Below the pieces are notes generated by a model. That model was not told the origin of the DNA, did no database searches, and saw only the letters and a list, made by a program, of their open reading frames with translations. From contig CM029370.1 in the NCBI GenBank assembly GCA_017165825.1, positions 16,417,013 through 16,481,012 of the forward strand: a stretch of 64,000 nt of DNA, written 5' to 3'. Below are positions 48,370-61,435 of the stretch, piece by piece. A program made the position numbers and the translations under genes. Every line of letters begins with the position of its first letter. Position 1 is the first letter of the stretch. The DNA is from Hepsetus odoe (Eukaryota; Chordata; Actinopteri; Characiformes; Hepsetidae).

Positions 48370-48720
48370 TGGAGGCAGAAGCAGAAGTTTTAATAGAATA
48401 GTATGGATTACAAAAATACAGAAATACATGCAGCATCATTGTCACTTACGCATAAGTTGTGCTGTATTTTGCATTATATACATTGTTACCGGCACTGCAG
48501 AGCAAAATACAAAAATGAAGGGGGCTTCTTGAGAGCTTTAGTCTGTACAAGAATGAGCTGTGCAAATATAAAAGTGCAGAGGCAGTGCAGTAATGAGTCG
48601 AATGCATTTCGCATTGTGGTGTGGAGTTCAGCAGGATCACGGCCTCAGGGAAGAAACTTCCTGAGCCTACTGGTGGAGGAGAAGAAGCTCCTGCTGCATA
48701 TTAAAAGACTAAAAAAATAA
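48370..48720. mobile_element. Interspersed repeat, possibly related to the block at 39100
   Basis: CAGAGGCAGTGCAGTAATGA, GGTGTGGAGTTCAGCAGGAT and CACGGCCTCAGGGAAGAAAC are pieces I associate with a widespread fish repeat, and the layout echoes 39380-39480. The family and ends are not determined. Confidence 0.4.
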
Positions 48721-51700
48721 ATAAAAAAAAGGTACATAGTTGGGACCCACCCTTGATTAGATTCAAACTAAAAAAATAATAATGAAAGCGGTGCCCATGA
48801 TCCAAGCTATAATAGTGCCATTAAAACAACAAAACTGCAGGTTTGAAATGAACGCCGTTTTCAGAAAGGTTAAGCAGTTTCTAAAATGCTTTTTAGCTTT
48901 TATTGGCTATTTTTTATTAGTATAATTCATCATGTCCATTTTCTTGGAATTGGTAATACGCAGGGTCATTTTGCAGCTCGTTTTATATCATCTAACAGCT
49001 ACCATTTTTCCACAAGAGAGGTTCAGATGCTAAAATAACAAAGATACTGTCATTAATTACTATACAATGCATCCGCATGTAAAACTAGCTCAGACGAGTT
49101 CTACTTCAGTTCTAAAAACTTGATGAATCATTTTCTTTGAAACCTTTCCTCTGTCCTCTGCTGCCACGTCGCTCATCCTCGGAGGCGGACTTCTCTAAAG
49201 CCTTGCAGATATGTACATGAGTCTGGCGTGCCCAGCGTGCTGAGGTTAGGCCAGAGATGAAGAGTTGTTTCCTGTGAGGTGCACAGTGTTATGACATGTG
49301 TTAGCACCAGTGAGTAAACAGAAGCTTTGTGCTAATCCCTGCTACCAGCTGCAGCCTGTCAAGCTGAAAGCAGTGGCAGACAGAAGGGCAAGCAGGTCTG
49401 CCTCTGTATGCAACACACACACCTGAATCATTAGATTAGATTAAGTTAGATTAGTCTCCATTGTCTGCAAATTTGCCCAATTTTTATCATGCAGTGTTAC
49501 AATGAGGAACACACAGCCATGAGCAGTCTTTCTCATTATGGTTATGCCATGTAGATAATCGCATGTAAGAAGCCCAAATTGAATACATTACAGTGAAGCA
49601 GAGGCCATTCATTTCCTGACGGAATCTGGTTAAAGCGTGTGCTTTGCTGTGCTGCATGAGGCTATGCTGTATGAATCTAGATGCATTTTACTCATAATGT
49701 GGTTCCTCTTAGTCCTCATCTAAGCACGGAGAGAAACGTTGTATTTTGGCATTGGTTGTCTTAGCATTGGCACTGACACAATCGACGTTGAACCAAATAA
49801 CAAAGGTAACAATGACAAAGGTCATACTGGGCATTTGTGTTGCTTGCATTTGGTGACCGTACATTGATGTACACTTCCTGATTTATGCTGTTCCCTATTC
49901 TGCCTGGCCTCATTTGAATTCATGACTTGCTTTTACAGTTTTGTGATATTCTAAAGCCATGTTTCCCAGCCATGGTTCTAGAGGAGTAATTGGATATGAC
50001 TCCTTGGTATGGACCAGGGTTTTAGCTTGCACTAGCATAGCAATTACTCCTGGGAAGTCTGAACACATCCTGATATCGGCCTCACCGTGGAGCGTTTTGT
50101 TTGACACTTAATATCCTATGTGTGCATGCATGTATGTGTGCTTTCCGCAGTTCCCATCTCCTTGATGGGCGTTCAATTTCCCTTCTGTGTGTGTTTGAGT
50201 CATGAGGTGGGAATGCTTCTTTAGATTGTTTGGCATCAGCTTTCACATGTTTCAGTGCGGGGGATTTGATCAGAGACTACTGTCAGAGGCACAGCCACCA
50301 TCGTAGTCACTTAAATGCTCTCGTTTTAATCACTGATGAAGGCTCGTATTCATTAATGTATGTTTAACTGAACTCAAAGCATTCGTTGCGTTGAGGGACA
50401 CAGTCTTTTAAACTCGTTCATGAGCGTAAGGTGTATTCTTTTCTTTTACTCTCAAGCTGAGAAATCCTGTTAAAATGCAGTTGAAGTCGTTGACTCAATA
50501 CGCAAAGTTTGTGTTTGTCAGAGATGTTTAGCCCCTTTCCCTCATGCAAGCTTATGAAGATATTAACCCGATGAGATACACGAATAAATATCAGACTGGA
50601 ATCAGTGAGATCGAACATTAAACAGACTCTACTCCACTACCTGATTAAGCCCAGGGGGTTGAATTTTACAGAGAGCAAGTGGCAGTGTTGAGGCAATCCT
50701 GCGACTGGTGCAAAAAGCATTCAAGAGTGGACTTGTACATAAAGATGGCAATGTTTCTGACGTGATAGACTTCAAAATTCAGCAACTGAGATGAGATGAG
50801 ATCTTAGCATTCGGTTTGTCGGACACTTCCTCACGTTCTCCATTTATTCCTTGATCTAAATTCTCTTTTAGTTTTTCAAATAAAACACTTAGTTTAAGCT
50901 CCAAGTGTGTATCTAGTCTTTGACATGTAGCATAGCAGTGTGTTGCACATGTAGGTTTGGTTTGGTCTAATTTGGTCACATTTGTTTTTTGACGTAATAC
51001 AAACTAAATAAATTTGGAGGAACAACTTGAACCTTACAACATAAATGATGGAGTCCCCATATTTTATAGATATATTATAGGTACCCTAGTATGTAATAAC
51101 CTATGGACAGTCTCTTTGAACTTGTCTTTTAAGTGTTGCAAAGCAATAATAACTCTGGACTTCTGAGGGTTGAAGCCAGAAATGCAGCAATGTAGGAAAA
51201 GAGCGAGTGTGGCGTGGAGAGAATCAAGGGGGGAGTGTGGGTTAAGTGGTCTTATCAGCGTCTACTCATGATGTTGGTGTGATAGGCTCTGACGAGCCAG
51301 CTGGGATGTGTCTCTGATATCAAAAGGGCAATGAGCAGGATGATTGACGGGTCGGGGCAGCGAATGGGAGCATTACAGTGTGTGTTAAGTGAAGTGTCAC
51401 TCCAGGAGGGAATAATGAATCTGAACCGACACGTTAGCGGGACGTCTCTGATCAGGAGAAGGGGGAGAATCCAGACGCTCCGGAAAAAAAAAACGGAAGC
51501 TCATGTTTTATTCAGCAGCCAGACATTTTCCTACCCTTCCTTTCCCTCTCTCTTTCCTTTAGTCTGTATTTCTTTCCTTCTCCTTGTCCTCACTCTCTCT
51601 TGCAAACTATGAGAGGCCATACTTGCACTGATAATTCCACTGTGAGAGTAGCACTCGCTGCGCTGTGTATCCCAAATGGAGCGTTTTAGCCAAAACAGAG

Positions 51701-51739
51701 TGCTTATTCAATTTGGACTGCTGCAGTGGAGTATGGACA
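48721..51739. other. Gene-free intronic stretch, nothing recognised
   Basis: Repeat-poor, single-copy-looking DNA. TTAGATTAGATTAAGTTAGA at about 49431-49450 is a short ATTAG repeat. No exon is recognised. Confidence 0.45.
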
Positions 51740-51870
51740 CTCGCCTGCAGTCAGCGCAGCGTAATTAATTGCCCAAACTATAAATCTGCAGTCTAACAAA
51801 AAGCTGTTTATCTGCTTATGCTCAAGCCCCCGCTTCTCTGAAACGAAGACTGTGAGTTATTAAAGAAGTT
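51740..51870. other. Candidate conserved noncoding block
   Basis: GCAGCGTAATTAATTGCCC (TAATTAATT at 51762-51770) and AACTATAAATCTGCAG, followed by more repeat-free sequence. The homeodomain-type core and unbiased composition suggest an enhancer. Conservation is not tested. Confidence 0.28.
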
Positions 51871-54328
51871 AAACCAACTCAAAGGAGAACGTATACAGAG
51901 GAGAAAAGAGCACGGGCTGACTGGAATGTAAAGTAGGTTATGTTTTTCACTTCTTCCATCTTGGTCAGATTCATCACACGCTGTATTTTAATGATGTGTG
52001 GATGTTCTACATGAAAATAAGTAAACATTCTTTATAGGCAAGTTTTAATTTCATATTTCAGTGACATGCTCATTACTCAACATTGGGTGAAGTTCAAATT
52101 AGACAGTTCAGTTTTGGCTAATCGTTCACTGTACTCGAAACTGTGCGACAGCCTTCCTTGGAGAAAAAACAAAAGGTCAGGAGATTTTCAACAATCTGGA
52201 TAGCGTCGCCTTGTCCTCCACTCATGCTCACACACTTGTTTAGTAAAACGCTGACTGAGCAACCTCGCCTAGACAGGTAACAGTGCCCAGTAGGAAATTG
52301 CTCCATAGGAATAACTTTTCTCATCGTTAACTACATTATTTAGAAAACATCTCAGACCAAGTATATTCGTAGTATTAAAGGTGTGTATATGTACATTCAT
52401 TTTCAGACTTAGAAAAAAACATGCACGAAGAAAAACTCCAGCACTTTCAGCAAGACTGGGTTGTTTTCCTGTTTTTAAAACTATGGATAAAAGTATTTCC
52501 TCTGAGGGTTAAGTTTACATTAAAATGTAGAATTTTTGTTAGATATAGTCATGCATGTAGACTTCGCCATAAAACTCCATGTTCTGAGACTGTGTGAAAG
52601 TAAATGTGTGTGAGAGTGGGGCGGCTTTATCTGCAGTAACTCCACACCTCTTGGTCCAGGCCAGGGACTTAGTTCCCCAGCAAAAGTCATTGAGAGGAAA
52701 GATGACCTGCGCCTTGATGGTGACATGAAGCCATTGAGAGCCTGTTACACACCCCAGATGACCCACACAGACCAGTCACCACTACTTTATTCCCTTTTTA
52801 CTGACAGGGCCAGGCTAAGCCACTCACTGCCCCTTTAGCAGTCACCACAAATAACCATGCCAGCAGCCAAGGACTCCCATTCATTCCGCTGGACTTCACG
52901 TATACACACCTCGGACAAGGTCACACAGGATTGGCTGTATTTGTTGTGGTGTTTACCTGCTGGGCAGATACGATCTTGCTGCTGTAGGGACCAGCAGGTC
53001 AGATTTCAGTTAGTGGAGTGGAGAATGACCCACTGAAAAAATGAGAGAAAGAGAGGAAAGTATATATGTACAGATAGGGGAGATGGAGATCAAGCTTTTG
53101 GGGGTGGAAAAAGCATGCGGGAGAAAGAAAGGGAGAGATGGATAGCTAGAAACAGACTTGGGGAAGAAAAGATAGCTTGGGGGGGTGAATAGCTAGGATG
53201 CGTAAGAGAGGGAAGCGAATAAGGAGGAAGAAACTGAGTGGGAGAGTTGGGGAGAGAGAGAGAGAGGAAATCAGGCAGCTAGGGAGAAAAATAGAGAGAA
53301 ACAGACAGATATTTCCCAACAGACTGTCTACACTATGCAAACCCACTGTGATGTTTCTCAGAAGGAGCCATTTGTTTGTGGCCTTGTCAGACTTCTTAAG
53401 CCTGTGTGCCCAAACTGTGGGCACTTCCTGCTTTGAACCTGTTTGTTTCTTGACTCTTTCTTGCTTAGAAATCATACTTTGCTTGCCAAAAAGTGAATGA
53501 CTGTCAGAGCAGCAGAATTACAGCGACGTTTACACCGAGGTGTTGTGGAGTCTGACCCACCTCCACATGTGTGGAAGTGCTTACGTTCACCAAACCCTGA
53601 GTAATAACTCTCTCCAACCACCTGCAACCAACCCACACACACACTCCCCGTTACTGCTCTACTCATTTACTATAGTGATGGCCTTTACAAATCCGAGCTG
53701 CTTTTGCTTCACGTTGAACTATCTCGAGGCAACAGTATCATTAGGAGTCCATAAGCCTCTGGACAGGCCAATGCATCACAGGTTACGTAACCTCAGAGAG
53801 CAGCGTAATGCTACTGCAAGAAAATTTGTACAGGATTTAAAAAAAATAACAGCATCATTATTTAGCAGTCAGGCTGCTCAGATGTGTAGGAGAGCTAATC
53901 TGCACTGTGAGCGAGACTCGGGCAAAGCATAAAAAAGACCTCGCTTGGCTCACAGAGAGAGAAAAGTCGTCACGGGTAAATGGGACAAACTCACAGCCAT
54001 CTTTTGCTGCTCCTTTAATCTTTTTCCATCTACTTTTTTGCCTTTCTCATCCCTCACTCTCTTTCTCCCTAACTTTCAAGTGCTCTTTCTCATGTCCGCA
54101 GCATCACACATTCTCTCTTTGTTTCTCTCTTGCTTTTTGTTCTTTTTTTTCCTTATTATTACTTCCTTTTTTTTACTACTTTGTCTTTCTCTCACTTTTC
54201 ACCCTCATTGTTACTCAATATTTGTTTCTCTCTTTCTCCAGCAGTCTCACTTATTCTCCTTGCCGTTTGCTACTTGTTTACTTCTCTGTTTCTCTCAAGC
54301 AGCTGTTCTTTCCCCTTTCTCTTTCTCT

Positions 54329-54380
<52 letters not shown>

Positions 54381-57099
54381 AATGGCTTGAGTATAGGGCT
54401 GCTTTTGAGTTTATTAGCTCTGACCTAAATGAGAAGAGACAATCAGAGATGGGAGAGACAGGAGCAGATTGAGACACCCTGACCCAGATAGCAGTCGAAA
54501 GCTCTCACACTCCCAGCAGGAGCGAATGCTCCACAACTGACAGTCAAAGCAGTGGTGAGCTGTATGTGCTCCTAACGTGTGGATTGGAGTTTCACTGTGT
54601 GAAGCATTCTGGCTGGTGCAATGCACTGTGGGTACAAAATGGCCCTTTGTTCCATGCTTAGAAGCTCAGAATGTAGTTACTGTACGCCACGCGATCAAGT
54701 CAGTCATGACGGCATAACCGTTCATCTCGTGGTTTTTTTTATTTTTTTTTATGATGTATTTATTTTGATAAATAGCTTCTGGATAAATTAACACAGATTG
54801 GTGAAAAGCAACATTGTTTGTTCTACAGCAATTTGCGTTTGAAGCCAATATTTTTTTCCCCTTATTTTTTAAAGTTTTTTTATTTTTGGTTTCACACAAA
54901 ATCCAGTTAATATCAGTATAATTCCATTCTGTCGGCCAAACAAGCCCTTATTTTATTCCAGGGATCTGTGTTAAACATGCATTAAACTATTTGATGGTTT
55001 TTGTGAGCTAAATTGGGAATATTGTTACATTTTAAGAAATCTTTCTTAAATAAAATGTTGACTTGTAATTGCGTTTCAGGAAGAAGTAACAAAGTCTGCA
55101 TATTTTTGCTGCTGGTCCAAAATGCATCTCTGAAATGTATAACTTTACTTGAAAAAAGTGAAACATTTTTGACCTTCACTGTAACTTAAGTCATTTTGGA
55201 CAAGGTTTAATGGTTCATTCATCATGAAATGTTCACATTATGAAATGGCAGCTGGCATTTTCAAGTGGTTTCAAAGGTAAGGTTTGATGTGACGCTGACC
55301 GTGAATATATGAAAAATGTTTCTAGGCAAGTTTGTAACCTGCTCCAGTGCACAGCTCTGCTAAATTCTCGGCTTTTGTACTTGTTCTAAATATGCATAAT
55401 GTAGTTGCTGCACACGTGCCAATCAGAAAGGTGAACAGGGACGGTGTGCAGATGGCGAGGGGAAAGAGCAGCGCCTGTCACGTCTTCATTGATGGGGTGT
55501 GCGTGTGTGTTTAATGCATAAGAAAGGAGACAAAATGGGTTTCATTTCCTGCCCATTCTGCAAATTGCTGCTCGATAGTGATTGTATGTGTGTGTGCATG
55601 CCTCCAAATTAAAAATGCATTATTTATTTAGTTTTTTTCTCTTTTGCATTAAATTACATCATCTGATTGCTTCATTTGATGGTGTGAAAGGTACTCCCAG
55701 TTGAGACTAGTTAGTTTGCAGATGCACTGCTTTCCAAAATTTGCACATAAAGCCAGTTTGGCTGCAGATGCATGTGTAAAAGTATTCCAGGATAATAGCT
55801 AATTACAGTATAATAATAGATTAATATATAAAAAAAAAATATATATAATTCTTTTTGGTGTTTAGTTCATGAGATTTAAGTAAAATATATGGCCCCCGAT
55901 CCACAAAACACCACAATCTGTGTGCACAATCATAACTTTTACATCATGGTAAACTGTGAATTAAGATTGAACTAAATGGTGAATTTTGCAGTTATAACTG
56001 TGAGGTATCATTAAACATGTTCCTCTCTGAATAAAACCTTGTATCTCCATTTGAATTTTTTTATATAAAGTAAAAATGGTGGTCAAAAAAACCTAATTTT
56101 GTTAACATTGATGGCCATTTTCTTTTCTTTCTTTTTTTTTTTTTTGCTTTCCTTAAGGATGCATAAACATTTATTTAACTTCCACTTTCCACAGTATCGC
56201 AGGGACTCTCTGTTTAAGGCTCGCTTTTAACTAGAAACCAAAGGCTCAACATAGCATCCCTTCCACAGACACAGGCTTGGACATGGGTGTCCACAGCCGG
56301 ACGTGCTGACTGGTGCCTCTGGCACCGTCTGCCCGTTAGTGCTGGATGATTTATGGGGATTAAGTGTGTTTGCTGGCAGTGTGCTGCTTGCAGCCATCCA
56401 ATTTACCGACTGCTTCCTCTCCTCCTGCTCCTCCAGCTCCTCCTCCCTGCTACAGCCGCCTGCCACTCTCCCTCTCCTCCGTGTGGTCTCCAGGCCCTGA
56501 CACAGGGGTATTACATCTTTATTTATTTATTTTTTGTTTGTGTGTGACCTGTTTCAGAAGTCCTTGGGTGAACGTGCTGCATTAGTGAAGGATGTCGTAC
56601 TTACATAATAACAAACTTTTGATTCATTGGTAATGAGCAGGTTCCTACTGGGTCAGTACTACCTTTCATTTTAATAATGGAATGGGCACATTAAACTTTG
56701 TCAGGCCCTCAATATAGACACACCTTCATGTTCAGAGAACTTGTTAACAAATGCAGGCGTTGGCCTTCATGTTAAAGGTCAACATGTAAGGTAATACAGA
56801 ACCTTGTTGGAGATTCTAAAGTTATTTTTAAGTCTGTTCAAGTTTGTTCCAGCAACAGCCTTTACTGCTGACAGTTGTCTGCCTGGCTGCCTCAGGGAAA
56901 GTGAAGTACACCATTTCCCAGAGTGCTGTGTGGCCTAGCTAAAGAAAATGATGGATTTTTTTTTCCCCTCCTTTTTTTTTTTAATCATAAGTTATTAGCC
57001 CCTACTCCAACCCTCTCAACATAAAAGCAATCGCATCATGTGGTCGTCATTTCTAATGAAGAAACAATGCTATTCTTCAGCCATTTAACAAATGTGACA
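51871..57099. other. Gene-free intronic stretch with one long (GT)n
   Basis: Holds the (GT)n at 54331-54378, preceded by a pyrimidine-rich zone (54040-54330) that creates long spurious hydrophobic frames. A purine-rich zone lies at 53040-53300. 55590-55690 (AAATTAAAAATGCATTATTT, then TTACATCATCTGATTGC) looks enhancer-like. No exon is recognised. Confidence 0.45.
54331..54378. repeat. (GT)n microsatellite, about 24 units
   Basis: Uninterrupted GT dinucleotides. Confidence 0.95.
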
Positions 57100-57420
57100 A
57101 GGTTAATTACTGTATCTATTGAATGGTGCGCTGTGCCCGGGTTTTGTTTTGTAAGCATGTCTTTGCAGGGGTCTGCACATTTGTTAATAGTGCAATTATT
57201 GCTGAAATAGATGATTAAATTAAATGTAGCTCTTCCGTATGATATCTGCCGGTTAGGAGCACCTCTTTAATTTTTGCATATAAGAAGCGCATAGTCTTAT
57301 CTAATTTTCTGTGCCAACAAATGTGTGCTTTGGCTAAAATGAATTGGTTCAATTGCACGATGGAAGTATAATCAGAGTCAGCACTTATAATTTCATGAAA
57401 TGAACTTCACGAGAACGTGG
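57100..57420. other. Candidate conserved noncoding (enhancer-like) block
   Basis: TTGTTAATAGTGCAATTATT and ATGATTAAATTAAATG place several homeodomain cores within 60 bases, followed by AATTTTTGCATATAAG and AATTGGTTCAATTGCACG. There are no simple repeats or repeat families over 320 bases. The most enhancer-like block I see in the intron. Conservation is untested. Confidence 0.32.
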
Positions 57421-58849
57421 ATGCCCCGTGTATGTTAAATTTGGGTCGCAGGAAAACGCTCCTGGGGAACTAAGCGGCCGCCGCAATGAAACAGCGTCAT
57501 TAAGACACAATGACACAGTCTCTCCTCTCAGACATCAGACAGCATCCAGCATTCTGTGGGCAGCTCTTAAAAACACATCAGGACGGCAAAACAGAACGAG
57601 CGATTTCCGTTTTCTCTCTGCAGGCTTGGAGGAGGCATTAGTCACCGGTCTCTCCGACACTGCAAAGCCAGATGCTCGTGCTTTTGCTCATTCACTCCCT
57701 CTACTCCCTTCGCTGCAGAATGTGTGGCGTGTCCCAGAGGAGACCTTAGCCTAGATTTTGAAATATCTCTCTCTCTTGCCTCAGGAGGGAACAGCACCGT
57801 ATGGCTGTGTCTGGTGGGGGTGGTGAGTGTGTGTGTGTGTGTGTTGTGGGGAGGGTGGTGGGGATCACAGTTGTTTCCTAACTTGCAGGATGGTTCGGGT
57901 CTTTTGTGACTAATATTGTAGCTCAGGTAAAAATTTAACTTTCATCACATCCCTTTGAAGAGCTTACATGCCTCTTTGTTTCATCTTTGTCAGGCTATGT
58001 ACAGAAACCTTTGATTGTTAGTGATGTCAGGCTTTTTGAAATGAGGCTTTATGGACGTTTATGTAGGTTTATGGTCGTAGCTGCATATCCTGTAGCCAAA
58101 CATTGGCCTTAAGTGTTACCAATGAAAGAGGGGGGAAAAAACTGCCGACCTGTTTACACTTTAATATATGCTCAGTCTGAAGAATATCATGTCAAGAAAC
58201 AGCACCTTGACAGTTATGACCAAGCAGGAAGCTGGCAAGTCAAGCGCAACCAGAAGTTTCAGCATCATTAAAATTACTTGTGCAAATGTACTGCTGTCCA
58301 GCACCATGGACAGCCCTCTGATAGCTAAGCTGAAACATAGGCCTGTTGTGTTTCTGAACCATTTCATATGAAAAAATTAGCCTCTCGTACAAGCGTCAAG
58401 GAAATATATTGAAGATGTCTTGTGTTCTTCTGTCCAATGTAAGAAATAGAGCTATGAATCGGTCTGATTAATGGGTTGCACAAACTTTCCATCAGCACAG
58501 TTATGATCTTCTAGCTTTACTCCATGCAGAGAAACTGTAATGGTAGCTTCAACAGCGCAAAGCAACATGACATAATTGATTTATTTTAGTTGTTAAACTG
58601 AACTCAAAGTAGGAGGTACTGCAGCCACATTGGCACCTGCTGTTCCTCCAGGCTGGGGAAAAGCTCTTGTTTCCTGCTGATATTTCTGATCACTTTGAAC
58701 TTATAAAAGCCTGTGTCTCCTTTGGCTCCACCAACATTTGAGCCCTTATTACTCAGCATGTGGGCAGGGTAGCTGAGCACTCTAAAACCTAGAGAAGGTG
58801 AGACACATTGATAAAGGGCATTTACAAAACAAATTCACAAAAAGCTATG

Positions 58850-58905
<56 letters not shown>

Positions 58906-60782
58906 AGATAATGGTAGTAATTGGACAGACTCGCAGGCTCTCTGTGTGTTTCTCTCAGATAAAGAGTGCCGTGTGATTCTCTGGCCCTCAGCTTCATGCT
59001 CTTTCCATTTGGAATTAAATGTTCTGCACACAATGGACGACGCGTGGCCAGCCAGTGTCTGTGGCTCAGGGCCCTGGGCTCCAACTCTGAAATAGCAGCG
59101 TAAATCCTTTCGGCCCAATTCCTCATACTGCTGGGGGCAGACCGGACCCAGCATACTGTCTCTGATATGGAGGCCTTCTGAGATCCCTTTTAAGGTGCAG
59201 CTCTTTAGGCTTCATTTTTGGGTTTAATAGGTGGGAGTCCTGGCTGAAATGAGGAGGGGTCATTAAATCCTTTTTTTGATGTAGGTCTGGATCACATCCA
59301 AAACCACAGGGCCATATTGCTAAAAAAGCTTTTGAACAAAATATGTGGATGCCCCTACGCTGTTCATCTACACTGCCATTAATTTTAAATCTGTGGTCAT
59401 ATTTAAAATGTTTTATATTTTAAAACAACAACAACTAAAAAGCTGTTGTACATTTAAGTATTTAAACTACTTATATGTTCTAATCAAGTATGTAAAACCA
59501 CGTTTCAATATGAATATGCACTGTGATAGACAGTTTCTGTCTAACTATATGAAATATTTCTGCGTTGAGAGATGCCTGAAGATGAACTTGCTGATTCTAC
59601 ACCGTTTTTAATCATTTTAGAAACATTTACCTCTGCAGCCATGGACACCAGCAATAGTTCCCAAGCTGCCTTCAGATTTTTAGAAACCTGTATTTTCAGC
59701 CAGATCGGTTATAGATTTTTTGAGAACATTGATTCCGAATTTTGACCAGGACTGCGAGTGTTTTGTGCTGTTAGGTTTGGGCAGATGGCTGCTTGCTTCA
59801 CCCTGGATCTTCTTCAGAATATGAAGGTTTATCCGGCACGGCCACTGGGGAACAAGGCTTTTTGATCTTCCGTCTCATTTGGCACCTGCTGAGATGCCAC
59901 CGTGCCACGGAGACCAATTAGCACATGAAAGGTGACGCCCACCACCCAAGTGGCACCGCGAGACGTCTGCACGGGTGAAGGAGGGTTGGCAGGGGGCTTA
60001 ACAGAGGCGGAGGTGTGTCTGAAGGTGGGCTGGCTGCTATGGCGGAGAGACAGTTACAGGGGTTAAGAAGGTATTTTGGCTGCATCTCCTGTAATGAGGG
60101 ATGACAAACACTTGAGTCTGGAGCAGGAGGGGCAGAATAGCAGATCGTGCTGTTTCCCTGCTAACATATGGAAGGATCTTCTCCTTCCAGTCTTTATACC
60201 TGTAAGCATTTGTGTTTGAGACTATAAACCACTCGACTGTCAGTGCTGTTAGTTCCTTAAAATGCCAAGCTGATTAAAGCCTATTGCAAGGATTAGGATG
60301 CAAACTGGTTGAGTTTTTCTTTTGGAAGTATTTGGACCTGTCAGCAAGTCCTACATTTGTCTAGAACCTGCTCTATAAATGTATAGAAAAAAGATATTAA
60401 AAAGTGTCCAGTTTACTGATGCTTTGTTGGCTTTTTTTTGTATGCAGGTCAGTTTTATATGGAAATTATTGATGTATAAACACATTTCTTAATAATGCTT
60501 TTTCTTTCTTCTATTGTTCAATTTCTGTTATTCATTCTCTTTTATTGGAACCTTTTGAGAAATCATCCCTTTTCCGAGGTTGTGCAACATTTTAGTACAT
60601 ATGAACAGTAAACAAAATCTGTATATAAACTAAGATGTCAACGAAGATGTCCCGTTATTGCATGACTTTATAAAATTCCTTAAAATATCTTAGAACATAC
60701 AATATATCATTCATTTATTATTAATGTTAATAAGCTAGAAGCTTCAGTTGCTGGTCTTCGCATTTTGCAGTCATTTTATGTT
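57421..60782. other. Gene-free intronic stretch
   Basis: (GT)n near 57826-57845 and (CT)n at 58852-58903. 57440-57720 is GC-richer with a not-I-like GCGGCCGC and may continue the block before it. No exon is recognised. Confidence 0.45.
58852..58903. repeat. (CT)n microsatellite, about 26 units
   Basis: Uninterrupted CT dinucleotides. Confidence 0.95.
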
Positions 60783-60906
60783 GGGGGCAGTACCTTGCCC
60801 AAGGGTACCTTTAGGGCAGCCTACTGGTTTGGGACACGAGTCCATGACCTTCCAATCATGGTGCCTATAGGGGTCTGTAGGGTTTTACCACTAGGCCACC
60901 ACTGCC
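60783..60906 (-). mobile_element. Degenerate tRNA-derived SINE head
   Basis: The plus strand has GGCAGTACCTTGCCCAAGGG, CCTACTGGTTTGGGACACGA, GAGTCCATGACCTTCC and CCACTAGGCCACCACTGCCC. These are the inverted body, B-box and A-box regions of the main SINE family. The 3' half and tail are absent. Confidence 0.75.
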
Positions 60907-61233
60907 CTGTGCTTAACATACAGCTGCTTGGGATTCAGCCAACGTCCGTTCTAGATATAAAGTGCATGGTTTGGTTCTTGAAGCCAGATTTTCTTATGTA
61001 GCACTTCAAAGTAGTGAATATGGAGCTACTATGAGTCCTCAAGCCATTAAACACTGGCCCTTCAAGACCCCTTCCAATGGCCTTGAACATAGTGCAGCGG
61101 TTTAGCCTGATAGCTAGCAGATCAGCCGAGTTATTTCTTAAAGACAAAAGTAACCCATTTTTGAGCATCTACAGATGAAATCTGTTTCACTAACCATTTT
61201 TCTTTCCCTGTGTGTATGTATGTATGTATGCAG
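60907..61233. other. Intron end with splice acceptor
   Basis: No gene is recognised until the acceptor. The last 40 bases carry a pyrimidine tract (TTTTTCTTTCCCTG), then (GTAT)n and CAG at 61231-61233. Confidence 0.55.
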
Positions 61234-61368
61234 CCACTGCAGGAAGAGCTCAAGATGCAGCGTCAGGGCTAGAGGCAGTGGCCGTCTGAGCGCGAGGCAG
61301 TGGGGAAGCCACTCTAGATGAGCCAGCCACAGGCACCCAGCCGCACTGTACAGGAATAAGGACTTAAT
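61234..61368 (+). other. Proposed exon 2, 5' untranslated part
   Basis: Begins after the CAG at 61231-61233. A second acceptor-like CAG at 61240-61242 would shorten it by 9 bases. In the frame of the ATG at 61369 there is a TAA at 61357-61359, so translation cannot run in from an upstream exon in that frame. If exon 1 ends at 8902, the upstream ORF that starts at 8870 ends here at the TAG at 61270-61272. Confidence 0.5.
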
Positions 61369-61435
61369 ATGTCAACAGAGGCCGAGCTCCAGCCTGCTGT
61401 CAGACCCAGCGTCAGAAAGGATTCCAAGAGGAGAG
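61369..61435 (+). CDS. First coding exon of an unrecognised gene, N-terminal 22 residues
   Basis: The ATG at 61369 has A at -3 and an in-frame stop four codons upstream. The reading frame starts MSTEAELQPAVRPSVRK and continues DSKRR up to a consensus splice donor (GAGAG/GTAGGT, intron from 61436) in phase 1. The start is acidic, then proline-containing, and ends in a basic RKDSKRR that could be part of a nuclear localisation signal; this is a guess. I do not recognise the protein. The next coding exon is not identifiable in the remaining 2.5 kb and probably lies beyond it. Strong acceptor, strong donor, Kozak context and upstream stop together support a real exon. A very short first coding exon beside a large enhancer-rich intron is common in developmental regulators. 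If the intron were retained the frame would stay open to 61584. Confidence 0.6.

Noticed and set aside
53907..54428. 173-codon hydrophobic plus-strand frame that looks like a membrane protein
   Set aside because: The sequence is a pyrimidine-rich tract followed by (GT)n, which translates into F/L/S and VCVC runs. Overlapping frames are open too.
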